Shown in pieces: positions 53,069 through 62,388 of a stretch of 64,000 nucleotides of DNA. Numbering within the stretch: the first letter of the stretch is position 1; each line of letters begins with the position of its first letter. The position numbers and the translations under genes are program-made. The DNA lies in NCBI RefSeq assembly GCF_023821985.2, contig NZ_CP098805.1, positions 1,922,001-1,986,000 on the forward strand, in the 5' to 3' direction. The stretch comes from Dyadobacter chenhuakuii (GTDB lineage Bacteria; Bacteroidota; Bacteroidia; Cytophagales; Spirosomataceae). A model generated the notes under the pieces. That model was not told where the DNA came from. It ran no database searches and saw nothing but the letters and a program-made list of their open reading frames with translations.

Positions 53069-53116
53069 CGGATTTGCATGCTCCACTCAGGATTGATAAA
53101 TATTATGGTGACGTCT

Positions 53117-56100
53117 TTATTGAACCCGCACCAGCTGAACGCCGTATACCGGGCGGCCATTTGCCGTAATGCCTTGTATAACAATCCTTAATGTCCGCAC
53201 GGTGTCCGAGAGGGGAAAGCGCAGCTGGCTGTTGCCCTGGCTATCGGTTTGAATCATGGGTTTCCAATATAGCACGTCCCGGTCGTCTACGCGGCCGGAA
53301 ATGGTTGTGTCGGTTGTTTCTATATCGTAGCGCGGCACATAAAATTCCCGCTGCACCGATGGGTAGCCGATGAACTGGACCGGGGTCATTCCCTCTTTCG
53401 GTTTTGTGCCTGCCTGCATGGAACGCGCACTTTTGGAGTAGAATGCAATAACCCCGTTACCACCCCTAACGCCGTAAATACCCGTCGAGCCAGCATTTTT
53501 CAGCAGTTCAACACGTTCAATATCTCTCGGATTGAAGTTCATCAGCGCATTTCCGTCAGGGTCGTCGATCGGTAAACCGTCTATTAAAAACAAGGGCTGT
53601 CCACCGCTGCGGACAGACACAAGGTATCCAGGGGGCGCTGTTATGCCCTCCGCTGCGACAGTGCGGAATACAGTCACGCCCGCAAAGCGCCCTTGAATCA
53701 TTTCATACAAATTCGGATAATTTGGTGATTTGTCACTAAAAAGGACGGTGGCGTCCGCATTATTATGCAGACTACGCATTTGAATGTCGTCAGGCCTCTC
53801 ATTGTATTTTTGCGCACGAACTGTTACTTCGTCTAGCTGTTTAGCTGCTTTATCACGGTATAATTCAGTATTTGCTTCCTGACGGCCGCGGGCAGCTTTC
53901 AGTTCTGCTTCGAGGTCGGACCAGTTTGGCGGAGCAATTATTTTACCAAATTCCCAACTTTTACCAGGCCATTCCTGAACCAGAACGGCTTCTTTGGAAG
54001 ACATTTTCCTGAAATTACGCCCGGCAATCTGCACCATCAATGTTGCCGTATCTGCAACGGATAATCCGGGTAGGCGAAAGCGTCCCTGATCGTCGGTGCC
54101 TGCGGATCTTACGAACGATTGCCCGGGCTTTGTGGACGCCACGGTAACCTGTGCGCCGGGAATAGGTTGCTGTTTCGGATTCAGAATGCGGCCACTGAAC
54201 GACACCCCACCGAGTGAATCAGCTTCTGGCGTGCCGCTTACCCGCCGCCAGCCCTGTGTTAATAGCATGTCGTCCAGCTCTTTACGCATCTCCGCTGATG
54301 GATTAGCGAAGTATTTATTGGGGTTTTCAACACGCCCGCGCAGTTCTCCGGTCAGCAGTAAGTGTGCTTGCACATGCGCATCGGCGGTGTCGCCCGGCAC
54401 TTTGCTGGCATCGGTGATCGATGCTGACAAGGCTGCTGACGTGGGCGCTCCGTTATCTTTCAGGTTAAGGCTCACCGCGACTTGTTCACGCGGCTGATAG
54501 TTCGTCTTGTTTAGTTTCAATGTTACCAGAACGGGCGGCACGGATTCGGGCACAAAAAACAAGCGCTCGCATTGCGGCGTGGCTTTGGCATCGTAAAGGG
54601 TAACCTGGGCAAGGCCCGGCAACCATTCCAGCATAGGCAGGCTTATTTTTGCTGACCCGTTTTGCAAAATGATTTTTCGCTGATCCACTATCACACCGCG
54701 TTGCTGTATCAGCACATACACCGAGTCCGCAACGTCCCGATTGGAACTCATGATGGTCAACGCCAGCCGGGTTGAATCACTCAGTGCGTCGGCGGAAAGC
54801 AATAATCCTTGATTTTCGGGTTTGGGCAAAGCAATGCGCAGCAACTCCTTATTATAAGTTATTTCTGCGAAGTAAGTTAGCTGCGGCTTGGGTTCCATCA
54901 GCACGCTCGTCATCCCCTCGCGATTGGTTTTAAACCGAACCACTTCAATGCCTGCATCGTCCACAATGCGTCCTTCCGCCTGGAATCCATAACCGTTGGG
55001 CTGTATGATTTTCATACCCAAACGCGCCGGTAAACCGGAAACCCAGCGCCCGCCTTCCGGCAAAATCTGAACATCCAATGGCTGAGTAACAGAATCACTT
55101 TTAACGGGCTGACCGTTTTTCACCAAATTATAAACCGACACAGACCGCTCGAATGCAGGGCGCCGCTGGCCATCATCCTCATCGGTATAGGCCCGCAGGC
55201 GATACGTTCCCGTCGTGAGCGTATCGGACAGTCGGAGATTTCCCTGGCCGCGCCCGTCTGCAATGCGTACCCACTGATGCTCAACCAGTTTACCTGTAGA
55301 GGTAAGCAGGTCGACGTGCATGGCGGTTTCACCACCGGCCCGACGGTAATTCGTTGCGTCGAGTAAGTATGCGCTCATCCAGAGGCGGTCGCCGGTGACA
55401 TAAAACGGCTTATCTATGTGCACAAACAAGCTGGGCGCCAGGAGCTTATATCGATTGTCAAAATTTGCACGGATACTTCCCAGGGCGGTGTCAGACGGCG
55501 CGAGTTTCCCCTTGGTGGCCAGTGCGCCGGTAGAAACGGATTCCATTTCACTTGCATTGGGCTTCCAGTCCGCGGGCAACATGGTGGATAGCCTGTCGTC
55601 ACCCATGGAGCCTTCCACTTCCAGGCCCTCGGGCATTGTAATGAGCCCATCCACGGTCATTTGCAGCTGTCCGGTCGGTAATTGCAGTTCTGTGTAGGCG
55701 TAACGGGCATCGGGATACGGTGAGAAATTGGAGACCGCTTTGGTATAAAACACGATCAGCTTCATGGGTAAAACCAACCTGCGCTCGGTCGGTAAACGGC
55801 CGGGCCGGATCACTTTGGAACGCTGGATCGGCACCAGACGCTTGTATTCGCCAATGGCAGCGGTAAGCGTAATGGTTTTGCGTTCAACGGAGATTGGCTT
55901 GGTGGCGTCCTCCTGATAAACAAGAAAGCCCGCTTGCTCAAAAGTACTATCTACCAGGGTGGCCATCAAATGCCGGATAGATCCCCCGTATGCGGTCAGC
56001 CGGTTGCGCCGGAACCGGTCAGCCTGACGTTCGTTCTCAGGTTTCAGCTCTTCGAACCGCGCCGTTCCAGCCGAGTAGAGCTTCCCGGAAGGCGTAGCAT

Positions 56101-56662
56101 CGAAATGCTGCAAATCATAGATCAACCTATAACCTAATGCTTGATTATCAACGATTAGCGGCGCATCGGCTGTGGCATATAAGTGATTATTTTCCTCTTT
56201 AAAATTAAGAACTTCACCGTTTACAAGCACGCATTGCCCACCAAACGGCTCACCAAAAAGTTGCTTTTTAAACTGACGCAAATTTCGTTCCGACCGCTTC
56301 GTATTGCCTTTTACTGTAATCGCATCCAGCATTTGTTCGCTTATTTTGAGCTGGAAATCGGCTTTTTGCGGAGATGTATTTTCAAACCGGATTTTTTGCG
56401 CAGCAGATTGATATCCCACAAAAGAAGCCACAATCTCAACCGTGCCAAGTGGGCTTACCGCAAGCGCATATGCTCCTTTTTCGTCGGTAACGGCCCCCTG
56501 GGTGCTGCCATTGACATATACATTGGCAAACTGCATTGGTTTTCCGGTCGTGGCATCTGTCACATAGCCGGTTAGTCGGGCTGTGGCTTGTCCGTTAGCC
56601 AGCAGGCAGGAGCCTGTGAGTAAAATGAATGTTATCCAGCCAGTGAGGAATGAGCAGCGCAT
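53117..56662 (-). CDS. Exported macroglobulin-like protein with CarboxypepD_reg and TonB-plug domains
   Basis: An 1181-residue protein. After a signal peptide comes a CarboxypepD_reg-like domain (about 28-112), a long linker, MG2/alpha-2-macroglobulin-like domains (about 395-700, around FVHIDKPFYVTGDRLWMSAYLLD), another CarboxypepD_reg-like domain (about 830-895), and a TonB-dependent-receptor plug (about 1000-1085, LFLIDGLPIDDPDGNALMNF and NAGSTGIYGVRGGNGVI). No beta-barrel follows the plug, so this is not a complete receptor; it may be a periplasmic partner of a SusC-type channel. It lies 77 bases downstream of the metal-efflux RND gene on the same strand and converges with the RiPP-like operon, 48 bases away. 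Function is unknown. Confidence 0.85.
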   Translation of the reverse strand: MRCSFLTGWITFILLTGSCLLANGQATARLTGYVTDATTGKPMQFANVYVNGSTQGAVTDEKGAYALAVSPLGTVEIVASFVGYQSAAQKIRFENTSPQKADFQLKISEQMLDAITVKGNTKRSERNLRQFKKQLFGEPFGGQCVLVNGEVLNFKEENNHLYATADAPLIVDNQALGYRLIYDLQHFDATPSGKLYSAGTARFEELKPENERQADRFRRNRLTAYGGSIRHLMATLVDSTFEQAGFLVYQEDATKPISVERKTITLTAAIGEYKRLVPIQRSKVIRPGRLPTERRLVLPMKLIVFYTKAVSNFSPYPDARYAYTELQLPTGQLQMTVDGLITMPEGLEVEGSMGDDRLSTMLPADWKPNASEMESVSTGALATKGKLAPSDTALGSIRANFDNRYKLLAPSLFVHIDKPFYVTGDRLWMSAYLLDATNYRRAGGETAMHVDLLTSTGKLVEHQWVRIADGRGQGNLRLSDTLTTGTYRLRAYTDEDDGQRRPAFERSVSVYNLVKNGQPVKSDSVTQPLDVQILPEGGRWVSGLPARLGMKIIQPNGYGFQAEGRIVDDAGIEVVRFKTNREGMTSVLMEPKPQLTYFAEITYNKELLRIALPKPENQGLLLSADALSDSTRLALTIMSSNRDVADSVYVLIQQRGVIVDQRKIILQNGSAKISLPMLEWLPGLAQVTLYDAKATPQCERLFFVPESVPPVLVTLKLNKTNYQPREQVAVSLNLKDNGAPTSAALSASITDASKVPGDTADAHVQAHLLLTGELRGRVENPNKYFANPSAEMRKELDDMLLTQGWRRVSGTPEADSLGGVSFSGRILNPKQQPIPGAQVTVASTKPGQSFVRSAGTDDQGRFRLPGLSVADTATLMVQIAGRNFRKMSSKEAVLVQEWPGKSWEFGKIIAPPNWSDLEAELKAARGRQEANTELYRDKAAKQLDEVTVRAQKYNERPDDIQMRSLHNNADATVLFSDKSPNYPNLYEMIQGRFAGVTVFRTVAAEGITAPPGYLVSVRSGGQPLFLIDGLPIDDPDGNALMNFNPRDIERVELLKNAGSTGIYGVRGGNGVIAFYSKSARSMQAGTKPKEGMTPVQFIGYPSVQREFYVPRYDIETTDTTISGRVDDRDVLYWKPMIQTDSQGNSQLRFPLSDTVRTLRIVIQGITANGRPVYGVQLVRVQ

Positions 56663-56739
56663 AGTTATGAATTTACCCTCTCAAAAGAACAAGCTGATAC
56701 ATTCATACCTATGACATGAGCATTGCGCTAACGATTCTT

Positions 56740-59700
56740 CTAATCCTCCTCACTTTTTCGATAAGCCCAGTAGAAAACTTGCGGTAAAACGGTAAAAGAC
56801 AAGAACATGCAGATCAGCAGTCCACCTACAATCATAATCGCCAGAGGTTTCTGAATTTCGGAGCCCATTCCGTTGGATAACGCTGCTGGCAAAAGTCCGA
56901 GTGAGCCCATTAAGGCGATCATGATCACGGGGCGAATTCTTCCATAAATGCCTTCGGAAATGGCCTGTTTCAATGGCAGCCGGTGGAGCAGGTTCTCCTT
57001 CATGACATGCACCAGGATAATGCCGTCAATGGTGCAGACGCCGAAGAGAATGATGAAACCAATGCCCGCCGAAATCCCGAAAATGGTCCCGGTCATCCAG
57101 AGTGACAGAAAACCTCCTACGAATGCAAACGGAATGGTAATGAGCGAGATCATGGTGTCCTTCACATTGCCAAAATCCATATATAACAAGAAGACAATCA
57201 GTACCAAAGCGGCCGGAATGATGACCGAAAGCTGCTGCGTGGCGCGTTCTTTACTTTCAAACTCACCCGCCCAGACGACCTTTGTGTTCTTGGCAAAATT
57301 CACATTTTCCTTCACCACCTGCTGCGCCTCTGCAATGGTGCTGCCCAGGTCGCGGCCGTCGATGCTGAAACCGATGCCAATGTAACGGCTGCTGCCTTCG
57401 CGGTAAATGAATGCGGGGCCGGTTTTGGTTGTAATGCTAGCGATTTCTTTGAGCGGAACCTGATGATCATCGAGCGATGGGATGAGAATGTTGCCGATTT
57501 CTTCCTCGGTATTCCGGTATTTTTCCTGGTAACGAATGGTGATGTCGAACATGCGGTCACTTTCGTAAAAAACGGACGCGGCTTTTCCTCCGATCGTCAT
57601 TTCGATCACGGCCTGGGCGTCGGCCATAGACACGCCATGACGCGCCATGCGGGCTTCGTCGAGTTTGATGGCCAGCTCGGGAATGCCAATGTTGCGGTAA
57701 ACGAGCACGTCGGTTACACCCTGCACCTTGTTCAGGTTTTCAGCCACCTGATCGGCCAGATTTTCCATGTTACCCAGATCCTCGCCGAAGATTTTAACAA
57801 CCAGCGAGCTTTTAACACCCGCCACATATTCCTCCACATTATCCTGGATAGGCTGACTGAAACCGAGCGATACGCCCGGGAATGATGCCAGCACCTCCTT
57901 CATTTCACGCAGCAGATCTTCCTTATTCACAGCACGTTTCCATTCACTTTCCGGCTTCAACTGAATGTGAAATTCATTGTTAAAAAATCCAGTCGGATCG
58001 GTGCCGTCGTTGGGCCGGCCGGTTTGGCTCATGACAAACTTTACTTCATCAAATGAGCGCAATGTGTCGCGCAACGTCTGACCGGTTTTGACGGATTCTT
58101 TGAGGTTAATGCTGTTGGGCAATGTGGCTCGTACGTAGATCGCGCCTTCATTTAATTTTGGAATAAACTCCGTCCCATAAGTCATGAAACGGCCTACGCA
58201 AACCATAAATAAAATCACAAATGCACCCATAACCAGCCGCTTGTTGCGCTCGCTCCATTGGTAAAGGCGGAAAATGTTGTTTCTGAAAAAGTTGACAACC
58301 GGGTTGCTCACTTCCTTCACATTCCGCTTCAACAACACTTTACACATGGCCGGAACGAATGTAAGACTCAGAATCAGCGAGCCGATCAAGGCATAACCGA
58401 GCGTAAATGCGAGCGGTGTGAACATTTTACCTTCCACTTTCTGGAATGAAAAAATCGGCAGCAATGCGACGATGAGGATGATCTGGGCAAAGAAAATATG
58501 CGACGCAACGTTCTTCACGCTGCGCTTGATAAGCCCGAGTTTGGACATTTTATTAAACCGCTCCACCCCCAGCCTGAGCGACGATTTTTCGAGATCCACA
58601 TAGATTTTCTCTACAATCACCATCGTCCCTTCGAGCAGCAATCCAAAGTCAATGGCACCGAGTGAGATCAGGTTAGCAGGCAAGCCCTGAATGCGCAGCA
58701 TCGTGATCGCAAAAAGGAAAGAAAGCGGGATAACAAGCGCCACAGTAACGGTGGTGCGCCAGTTGAACAAGAACACAAACACAATCAGCGACACCAGCAC
58801 AATGCCTTCCGCGAGATTATGCGTCACCGTGTTTACAGTTGCATCCACCAGTGCGGTCCGGTCGATAACGGGCACGATCTGCACGTCCGATGGCAGAATG
58901 CGGTTGTTCAGCTCGTCGATGGTTTTCTGCAATTTGCCGATCACCTCGCTCGGGTTTTCGCCCCGCAGCATCACCACAATGCCTTCCACCAGATCCTTGT
59001 CCTCTCCGAGCGCCACCTGCCCGAGCCGCGGCTTAGCCGTGATTTCCACTTCCGCAACTTGCTTCACGAGCACCGGCGTGGAGCCCTTCACATTGATCAG
59101 AATGTTCTCAATGTCCTGTGTACTTTCCAGCAGCCCCATTCCACGCACCACATAAGCCTGGTTCCCCTTCTGGATCACATCGCCGCCTACATTGATATTG
59201 CTTTTTTCGACGCCCTCGTACACGTCCAGTGGCGTGAGGTTGTATTGCGCCAGCAATGCAGGGTTCACCCGCACTTCATAGATTTTTTCTTCCCCTCCAA
59301 AACTCGCAACCGTCGCCACGCCCGGCACGGCCACCATTTCACGCTCGATCACCCATTCCTGCAAGGCCGTAAGCTCCTTAATCGGACGGTCGCTTTTTAA
59401 AACATAGCGGAAAATTTCGCCCGTGGCACCATAGGGCGGCTCAATTTCAGCCTCCGCGCCTGTGGGCAAGTTAATGTTCCTCAGCCGCGTAGAGGCATAT
59501 TGCTGCGCGTAAAAATCCTCCACATTATCCTCAAAAAGCACGGTGACCACCGATAATCCGAAGAGCGAAATGGAACGCACGTCCGTTTTTTTCGGGATCG
59601 TGTTCATTTCTTTCATCACGGGCAGCGTCACGAATTTTTCGATTTCCTCAGCGCTGCGTCCGGGCCATTGCACAATGATCCGGGCCCGCGTGTTGGTGAC

Positions 59701-59832
59701 GTCGGGAAATGCTTCGATGGGTGTGTGGATGTAACTGACCACGCCCACCACGGCCAGAACGGCTGTCATAAAGAATATGATCATCGTATTTTTCAGCGAA
59801 AATGCGACGATGCTTTGTGTTAATTTTTGCAT
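56740..59832 (-). CDS. Heavy-metal efflux RND transporter (CusA/CzcA family)
   Basis: A 1030-residue inner membrane pump. The usual twelve helices with two large periplasmic loops are present. Landmarks: TPIEAFPDVTNTRARIIVQWPGRSAEEIE, GATGEIFRYVL, and the helix-4 motif SLGAIDFGLLLEGTMVIVE, where the CzcA/CusA group usually has VDGAVV; here Glu stands for the proton-relay Asp, a conservative change. It exports monovalent or divalent metal cations with the adaptor gene 9 bases upstream and TolC. The metal cannot be set from these motifs. All three pump genes follow a histidine kinase/response regulator pair on the same strand. Confidence 0.95.
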   Translation of the reverse strand: MQKLTQSIVAFSLKNTMIIFFMTAVLAVVGVVSYIHTPIEAFPDVTNTRARIIVQWPGRSAEEIEKFVTLPVMKEMNTIPKKTDVRSISLFGLSVVTVLFEDNVEDFYAQQYASTRLRNINLPTGAEAEIEPPYGATGEIFRYVLKSDRPIKELTALQEWVIEREMVAVPGVATVASFGGEEKIYEVRVNPALLAQYNLTPLDVYEGVEKSNINVGGDVIQKGNQAYVVRGMGLLESTQDIENILINVKGSTPVLVKQVAEVEITAKPRLGQVALGEDKDLVEGIVVMLRGENPSEVIGKLQKTIDELNNRILPSDVQIVPVIDRTALVDATVNTVTHNLAEGIVLVSLIVFVFLFNWRTTVTVALVIPLSFLFAITMLRIQGLPANLISLGAIDFGLLLEGTMVIVEKIYVDLEKSSLRLGVERFNKMSKLGLIKRSVKNVASHIFFAQIILIVALLPIFSFQKVEGKMFTPLAFTLGYALIGSLILSLTFVPAMCKVLLKRNVKEVSNPVVNFFRNNIFRLYQWSERNKRLVMGAFVILFMVCVGRFMTYGTEFIPKLNEGAIYVRATLPNSINLKESVKTGQTLRDTLRSFDEVKFVMSQTGRPNDGTDPTGFFNNEFHIQLKPESEWKRAVNKEDLLREMKEVLASFPGVSLGFSQPIQDNVEEYVAGVKSSLVVKIFGEDLGNMENLADQVAENLNKVQGVTDVLVYRNIGIPELAIKLDEARMARHGVSMADAQAVIEMTIGGKAASVFYESDRMFDITIRYQEKYRNTEEEIGNILIPSLDDHQVPLKEIASITTKTGPAFIYREGSSRYIGIGFSIDGRDLGSTIAEAQQVVKENVNFAKNTKVVWAGEFESKERATQQLSVIIPAALVLIVFLLYMDFGNVKDTMISLITIPFAFVGGFLSLWMTGTIFGISAGIGFIILFGVCTIDGIILVHVMKENLLHRLPLKQAISEGIYGRIRPVIMIALMGSLGLLPAALSNGMGSEIQKPLAIMIVGGLLICMFLSFTVLPQVFYWAYRKSEED

Positions 59833-59841
59833 GATATCGGA

Positions 59842-60942
59842 TTATTTTCTCGAAGCATTCATCGCTTCGGAAAAGAGGAGAAGTTGGTTGCCTATGACCA
59901 CTTTTTCACCGGCGGCAATTCCGTTTTTGATGAATATGCGGTCGTTATCTTTCACATCCACGGTCACTTTACGCGGTTCCAATGTCTGGTCGGGCTTTTG
60001 GATCAGCAGGTAATTTTCGTTGTTATGAAAAATGAGCGCATTGGCGGGCAGGCCGATGGCTTTATCATTGAGCTGTTTCTTAATGACGGCTTCTATCGTC
60101 AGTCCCGGCTTGAATTTCATTTCCTTATTAGGCATCAGAATGCGGGCTTTGAGCACTCTTTCATTGGGATCAAAAACCTGGGAAATTTCTGAAACCACGC
60201 CATCGAAAGCTTCGTCGGGATAGGCTTTGGACTTGATAACGGCTTTCATTCCTTTTTGTACAAAAGGCAGATCGACGGCATACACATTCGTTGTTACCCA
60301 AACATCAGCAAGATTAGAAATCGTGAACAGATCCGAGTCATTACCGCTGATCTGGGTGCCTGCTGAAATGTTATTTTCAACGACATAACCGCCGATCGGG
60401 GCTTTGATCTGAAATATTCCTTTTTCTGAGCTCGCATTGTAAAATGATAAACTAGACTGCACCTTATCGATCTCCGCTTTTAAAATCGCGACCTCGCTTT
60501 GCGCTTCCAGTAAATCCTTTTCCGAACCTATGCGATCCGAAAACATGGATTCTACAACAGAGAGCTTTCTTTCCGCAACATTCAGTTGTGATTTCAACGT
60601 TTTGTTTTGCGCACTCAGCCCGGTCAGTTCGTTGCTGCGAAGCTCGGCAAGCACTTGTCCTTTTGCTACTTTATCGCCCAGCGAAAAGTAAGTTTTGGTC
60701 ACAATCCCGTTCACCAGGCTCGCATAGTGCACAACCTGATTGGGATTGTATTCGATCTGCCCATTAAGCCGGATCGATTGCGTCACGGGTTCCATTTGCA
60801 CGGCGTAAGTTTCAACAGCTCTCGCGGGAGCCGCATTTGTTTTAGGATTTTTCTCCAAAACCGTTTCCTGCTTTTCGTTGCAGCCGGCCAATGTTAAAGT
60901 AAGCATAGTGAGTACCAGAAAGATTTTTGAATTGTGTAGCAT
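59842..60942 (-). CDS. RND efflux periplasmic adaptor (membrane fusion protein, lipoprotein)
   Basis: A 366-residue HlyD/CusB-type adaptor. It starts with a lipoprotein signal (LTMLTLTLAGCNEKQE). The hairpin and lipoyl-like parts are recognisable: GIVTKTYFSLGDKVAKGQVLAEL, a coiled region of about 105-150 (QLNVAERKLSVVESMF), then GIFQIKAPIGGYVVENNISAGTQ and the C-terminal beta-barrel. The terminal 40 residues are a normal membrane-proximal domain with no extra metal-binding region, so it belongs to the simple CzcB/CusB group. It bridges the RND pump and TolC channel. Its stop is 9 bases before the pump start; the TolC gene ends 38 bases upstream. Confidence 0.95.
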   Translation of the reverse strand: MLHNSKIFLVLTMLTLTLAGCNEKQETVLEKNPKTNAAPARAVETYAVQMEPVTQSIRLNGQIEYNPNQVVHYASLVNGIVTKTYFSLGDKVAKGQVLAELRSNELTGLSAQNKTLKSQLNVAERKLSVVESMFSDRIGSEKDLLEAQSEVAILKAEIDKVQSSLSFYNASSEKGIFQIKAPIGGYVVENNISAGTQISGNDSDLFTISNLADVWVTTNVYAVDLPFVQKGMKAVIKSKAYPDEAFDGVVSEISQVFDPNERVLKARILMPNKEMKFKPGLTIEAVIKKQLNDKAIGLPANALIFHNNENYLLIQKPDQTLEPRKVTVDVKDNDRIFIKNGIAAGEKVVIGNQLLLFSEAMNASRK

Positions 60943-60980
60943 GAGGAAGTTTGTTCTGAAATTGAATGTTCGCGGAATGC

Positions 60981-62279
60981 CTAATCGATGTCGCTGGCGG
61001 TCATGAATGAGAGCTCTTCCCGTTTGTCGAGCAACTGCTTCCGGGTGACCAGAATGGTGCGTTTATTGGCAATGTAGGCGTCGAAAAAGTCGAGATATTC
61101 GACCATATTGATCTGTCTTTTGAGGAAATATTGGGTATAAGTCCGGAAAACCTGATCGAGATCGGCGTCGTAGGAGCTTTCCAGGCTGCGGAATGCTTGC
61201 AGGCTTTTTTGCAGGTCACGGAATGTGCCTGTCACTTCCGCCTCGATCATTTTGTTCTTCTGCCCGGCTGCGATCCTGGCTTTGTCGATGCCAATCTTGC
61301 TATCCAGTATGGCTCCCTGGTTCCGGTTGAAAACAGGCACATCGACTTTTAATCCAAACCCGAAGAAATTGAGCAGAAAATTGCCGCCACGGTCATAATT
61401 CAAGCCCAATGTGAGATCAGGCTTGCGCCGGGCGTATTCATAATCATATTTTTTTTCAGACCATTTCTGTTCAAGAATGCTGATCTTGCCGTCGGGACGG
61501 TTGGAAAGTGCGGTTGTGATGAGTTGTTCGAGTGATAATTTGTTCAGCGAATCAAATGTTGGATTCGGATCCTCACCGGCGACCAGATATTTGCTCGCAG
61601 GAATGTTCAGCAGGATGCCCAGGTCCTTTTGCGCGGCATGCACTTCCCGCTGCGATTCGAGCATTTGCTGGTTCAGTTCAAGCCGCAAGGCTTTGAGCCG
61701 GAACAGCTCCTGCTTGCCCAGATTTCCCTGCGCATATTGTCTTTCAAATGACGCCAGCAGCTGATCCAGTGCACTTAACTGACCATTCAGGACGGATAAG
61801 TAGGATTGTTGGAATGAAAGCTCGTAAAAGTTTTTGCGCAGCTGCGTTCGCAGTTCCCGCAGCAGCTCGCTGAAATATTCGATTGAAATGTCACGCGAAA
61901 CGGTTTCTAATGCGATGCGTTTTCTACGTTTTCCACCCGTTTCGATAAGCTGGCTGAGCTCGGCAGTGAACTCGCGATTTTTGCCAAAATTCCCGATCAG
62001 CGGCGGGATCGTCTCACCTGACGAAAGCTGGTTCTGCGTCGCCCAAAGATTAACTTCATCCAGACTGAATTCGGGATTAGGCCAGAGTTTCGCCTGGATG
62101 ATCTGCGCCTCGGCTTGCTGAATGCTAAGCTTTTGCGCAACCAAATCCAGGTTATTGTTCAGAAACAAGGCTTCTGCCTGCTTTTGCGAAACGCGCAATG
62201 TGTCCTCGGCAGCATAGGACGCTTTCGGAAAAATAATGGTTATAAAAAGGAGGATTACTAATGCAATGTGTGCCTTCAC
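60981..62279 (-). CDS. TolC-family outer membrane efflux protein
   Basis: An outer membrane channel of the CusC/CzcC type. The signal peptide (KAHIALVILLFITIIFPKAS) is followed by long coiled helices with the usual internal duplication: QKQAEALFLNNNLDLVAQKL and NRPDGKISILEQKWSEKKYDYEYARR. The start is not certain. A GTG at 62303 would give 440 residues, but the -7 element TAATTTTG covers 62303-62310 and implies RNA starting near 62297, so the GTG at 62279 (432 residues) is preferred; it places the signal peptide at the N-terminus. It is first of the three pump genes and is preceded by a repeat array for the response regulator. Confidence 0.9.
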   Translation of the reverse strand: MKAHIALVILLFITIIFPKASYAAEDTLRVSQKQAEALFLNNNLDLVAQKLSIQQAEAQIIQAKLWPNPEFSLDEVNLWATQNQLSSGETIPPLIGNFGKNREFTAELSQLIETGGKRRKRIALETVSRDISIEYFSELLRELRTQLRKNFYELSFQQSYLSVLNGQLSALDQLLASFERQYAQGNLGKQELFRLKALRLELNQQMLESQREVHAAQKDLGILLNIPASKYLVAGEDPNPTFDSLNKLSLEQLITTALSNRPDGKISILEQKWSEKKYDYEYARRKPDLTLGLNYDRGGNFLLNFFGFGLKVDVPVFNRNQGAILDSKIGIDKARIAAGQKNKMIEAEVTGTFRDLQKSLQAFRSLESSYDADLDQVFRTYTQYFLKRQINMVEYLDFFDAYIANKRTILVTRKQLLDKREELSFMTASDID

Positions 62280-62302
62280 TACGAACGGGTTTGTTAAAAG
62301 CA

Positions 62303-62310
62303 CAAAATTA
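62303..62310 (-). promoter_or_regulatory. -7 promoter element of the metal-efflux operon
   Basis: Read on the minus strand this is TAATTTTG, an exact TAnnTTTG. The -33 zone falls inside the adjacent repeat array, a typical activator-dependent arrangement. RNA would begin about 6-7 bases further on, near 62297, before the preferred TolC start at 62279. Confidence 0.6.
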
Positions 62311-62315
62311 CCCGC

Positions 62316-62381
62316 GCAACATTAGACGCTTCTTTGAGCAACATTAAACCTGCATGAGGCCAACATTAAATCTAAATGAGA
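62316..62381 (-). promoter_or_regulatory. Three-copy 22-bp repeat: binding array for the OmpR-type regulator
   Basis: CAACATTA occurs at 62317, 62339 and 62361 (plus-strand reading), a period of exactly 22 bp. Between them, 11 bp away, are weaker ATGAG/TTGAG-type half-sites. Tandem 11-bp half-sites are the normal target shape of OmpR/PhoB-type regulators, and the gene of such a regulator starts this operon. The array lies between the histidine kinase stop and the TolC start, directly upstream of the -7 box. Confidence 0.68.
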
Positions 62382-62388
62382 AAATTTC

